In this document: piece by piece, positions 5,767 to 6,721 of the stretch
Layout of the letters: every line of letters starts with the position of its first letter
Position numbering within the stretch: the stretch's first letter is position 1
DNA from: Paracoccaceae bacterium
GTDB taxonomy: Bacteria; Pseudomonadota; Alphaproteobacteria; Rhodobacterales; Rhodobacteraceae
Length of the DNA: 6,721 bases
Direction: 5' to 3'
Assembly (NCBI GenBank): GCA_002682975.1
Contig: NYSJ01000082.1
Location: 1 to 6,721 of the forward strand
Position numbers and translations under genes: made by a program
The notes under the pieces: model-generated
Database searches by the model: none
Seen by the model: only the letters and a program-made list of their open reading frames with translations
What the model was told of the DNA's origin: nothing

Positions 5767-6165
5767 TTATGTAAAAATTGAGTGGATCCAAACACCGCCA
5801 ACCGCTGATAGAGCTGTAAGAAGAGCACCCCAGGACAAATCAATTGCCACCATTCGTCTGCGCCAGCCTTTAAGCGTCGCAAAATTAGTGAATTCGTATG
5901 TTCCATAAGCCATAGCCCCCAAGACCAGGCCAGCTGTGAATGCCTGAAACATACTCCCTCCATTCGCAGCAGGTAATGCAACGAAAAAGACAATACCAGC
6001 TACATAAAGCAAGTAAAATACTCCTGCTGCTCCCATTCTGGGAGCATCGAGCATCATGTGTCCGATATGCTTCGAGAACAATGGATGCAAAACACGTTTC
6101 AACATTACAACGTCTAATGCGAGAAAAACTAAAGCTGTAGCTGTGTATAATATAATTAATGACAT
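5767..6165 (-). CDS. DUF2177 family membrane protein
   Basis: A 132-residue integral membrane protein with four hydrophobic spans (about 4-23, 46-65, 73-92 and 107-128). Family features are visible: an Asp in the first span (D18), FYLLYVAG (50-57), AYGTYEFTNFATLKGW (86-101) and IDLSWG (108-113). Proteins of this family are common in alphaproteobacteria and have no established function. The ATG at 6165 has AGGAG five bases upstream. The gene precedes the suhB-like gene on the same strand, with a 98-base gap, so the two may be co-transcribed, but no shared job is evident. Confidence 0.85.
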   Translation of the reverse strand: MSLIILYTATALVFLALDVVMLKRVLHPLFSKHIGHMMLDAPRMGAAGVFYLLYVAGIVFFVALPAANGGSMFQAFTAGLVLGAMAYGTYEFTNFATLKGWRRRMVAIDLSWGALLTALSAVGGVWIHSIFT

Positions 6166-6554
6166 AATAACTCCTGGCTAAGGATCTATACGGTCCGAAT
6201 TCCCAAATGGATCAAAGTCGATACAAATCGTGTTGGATAACTAGGACCAAGCAAGAAAAAGAAAAGATTAACACCCCACAATTATTCACAAATGATGTGA
6301 TTTTTATGCTTATTTGCACATTTACAGACAAATATGATGTATCTTGGCAACTAACACTTCTTTTATTAACATATAAAGAAGTCTCACAATCTCGCATATA
6401 AAAAAAGTCGGTTTGATGAATATGCTACCGCTCATCGATATTCCCGTCACTAATCGCTTTGATCTTAGAACAAAATATTTGTTCGGCAAATACAGGCCGA
6501 TAAACATCGCCGTTGCAACTGAAATTCTGATTAATACAGAAGTGTAAGCGATGC
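6166..6554. other. Intergenic region between the DUF2177 gene and the copper chaperone
   Basis: I see no supported gene here. Several frames of 60-78 codons exist on both strands but have no ribosome site and no recognisable composition. A 17-bp palindrome lies at 6468-6484 and a run of A at 6400-6406 (T on the minus strand). TATAGA around 6187-6192 on the minus strand is a possible -10 box for the DUF2177 gene. Confidence 0.5.
6468..6484. repeat. 17-bp perfect palindrome
   Basis: GAACAAA and TTTGTTC are perfect 7-bp inverted arms around ATA. It lies 70 bases after the copper chaperone stop on the minus strand. No T-run follows, so it is a poor terminator; it could be an operator or chance. 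Confidence 0.3.
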
Positions 6555-6721
6555 TCAATCCGAATGAGTATGGGAATGAGTGTGAGGTTTTGAGTTAGAA
6601 TGAGAATGAGAGTGAGAGTGAGACTTGATAGTTGGTCGTTCCTTCATTTTAATCGGTATCTCTAAATCAAGTGGCCCAGCAGACTCAAAGAAAAGCGTAA
6701 TTAAAATACTCTCTCCATTAA
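6555..6721 (-). CDS. Partial PCu(A)C-type periplasmic copper chaperone, C-terminal 54 residues
   Basis: A frame open to the right edge ends with TGA at 6555. Its visible part begins NGESILITLFFESAGPLDLE, which fits the last beta strands of the PCu(A)C (DUF461) fold, where the family has a G-(E/D)-x-(F/V)-x-(L/I)-T-L-x-F-E-x-(A/S)-G pattern followed by a short Val/Ile-Pro strand. PCu(A)C proteins bind Cu(I) in the periplasm and deliver it to cytochrome oxidase. The protein ends in a His/Ser tail of about 22 residues with eight histidines (HSHSHSH and HTHSHTH), a plausible second copper-binding segment. The Met- and His-rich core motif would lie outside the window. The CAC/CAT-TCT repeats make the matching plus-strand DNA look like a GAGTGAGAATGA simple repeat. 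Confidence 0.75.
   Translation of the reverse strand, partial: NGESILITLFFESAGPLDLEIPIKMKERPTIKSHSHSHSHSNSKPHTHSHTHSD

Noticed and set aside
5112..5774. 220-codon plus-strand frame across the suhB-like gene
   Set aside because: It is the antisense shadow of a gene with complete catalytic motifs and resembles no protein family.
6322..6558. 78-codon minus-strand frame starting at a TTG that overlaps the stop of the copper chaperone; a following sco1-like gene was considered
   Set aside because: No SCO or thioredoxin motif, no ribosome site, and its latter half is AT-rich with a long T-run; most likely not coding.
6561..6625. GAATGAGAGTGAG simple repeat near the right edge, considered as a tandem repeat or CRISPR-like array
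   Set aside because: It is explained by the His/Ser codons of the copper chaperone tail on the minus strand; there are no regular spacers.

Overview
The window looks like a piece of an aerobic anoxygenic phototroph of the Alphaproteobacteria, close to the Rhodobacter type of purple bacterium. The main evidence is a reaction-centre gene set on the minus strand. pufL and pufM are near-canonical in length and in every cofactor residue. A short pufX-like gene follows pufM, in the place where many marine phototrophs carry the tetrahaem cytochrome gene pufC. The sequence is fairly AT-rich, especially between genes and in the rhomboid gene, which would fit a marine planktonic lineage; that habitat is an inference.

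Layout: (1) At 1-62 the first 20 codons of a probable LysR-type regulator run off the left edge on the minus strand. (2) At 253-2902, all minus strand and read right to left, come puhC (photosynthetic complex assembly), an intergenic control region, pufL, pufM, pufX and a strong stem-loop terminator. The control region has two perfect TGT-N12-ACA sites 21 bp apart, the binding motif of the repressor PpsR/CrtJ, and one of them overlaps a TTGACA -35 box. (3) At 3317-3811 on the plus strand is a pseudoazurin (periplasmic blue copper electron carrier), divergent from puhC across a 354+ bp gap. (4) At 4087-4860 on the plus strand is a rhomboid intramembrane protease. It converges, with one base between the stop codons, on an inositol-monophosphatase (suhB-like) gene that lies downstream of a DUF2177 membrane protein gene on the minus strand. 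(5) At the right edge, minus strand, is the C-terminal end of a PCu(A)C-type copper chaperone with a His-rich tail.

The most unusual aspect is the organisation of the photosynthesis genes. The LH1 antenna genes pufB and pufA, which normally sit directly before pufL, are not there. The 150 bp before pufL hold only a 21-codon reading frame whose end resembles the N-terminus of an LH1 beta chain. The rest of the usual photosynthesis cluster (bchZ or pufQ before puf; puhA and puhB before puhC) is also missing, so puhC and pufLMX form an isolated block beside ordinary housekeeping and copper genes. PufX normally works on the LH1 ring, so a pufLMX operon without linked pufBA implies antenna genes elsewhere, a recent deletion, or a mis-assembly. 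With no pufC, the reaction centre must be re-reduced by a soluble carrier. The neighbouring pseudoazurin is a speculative candidate beside cytochrome c2.
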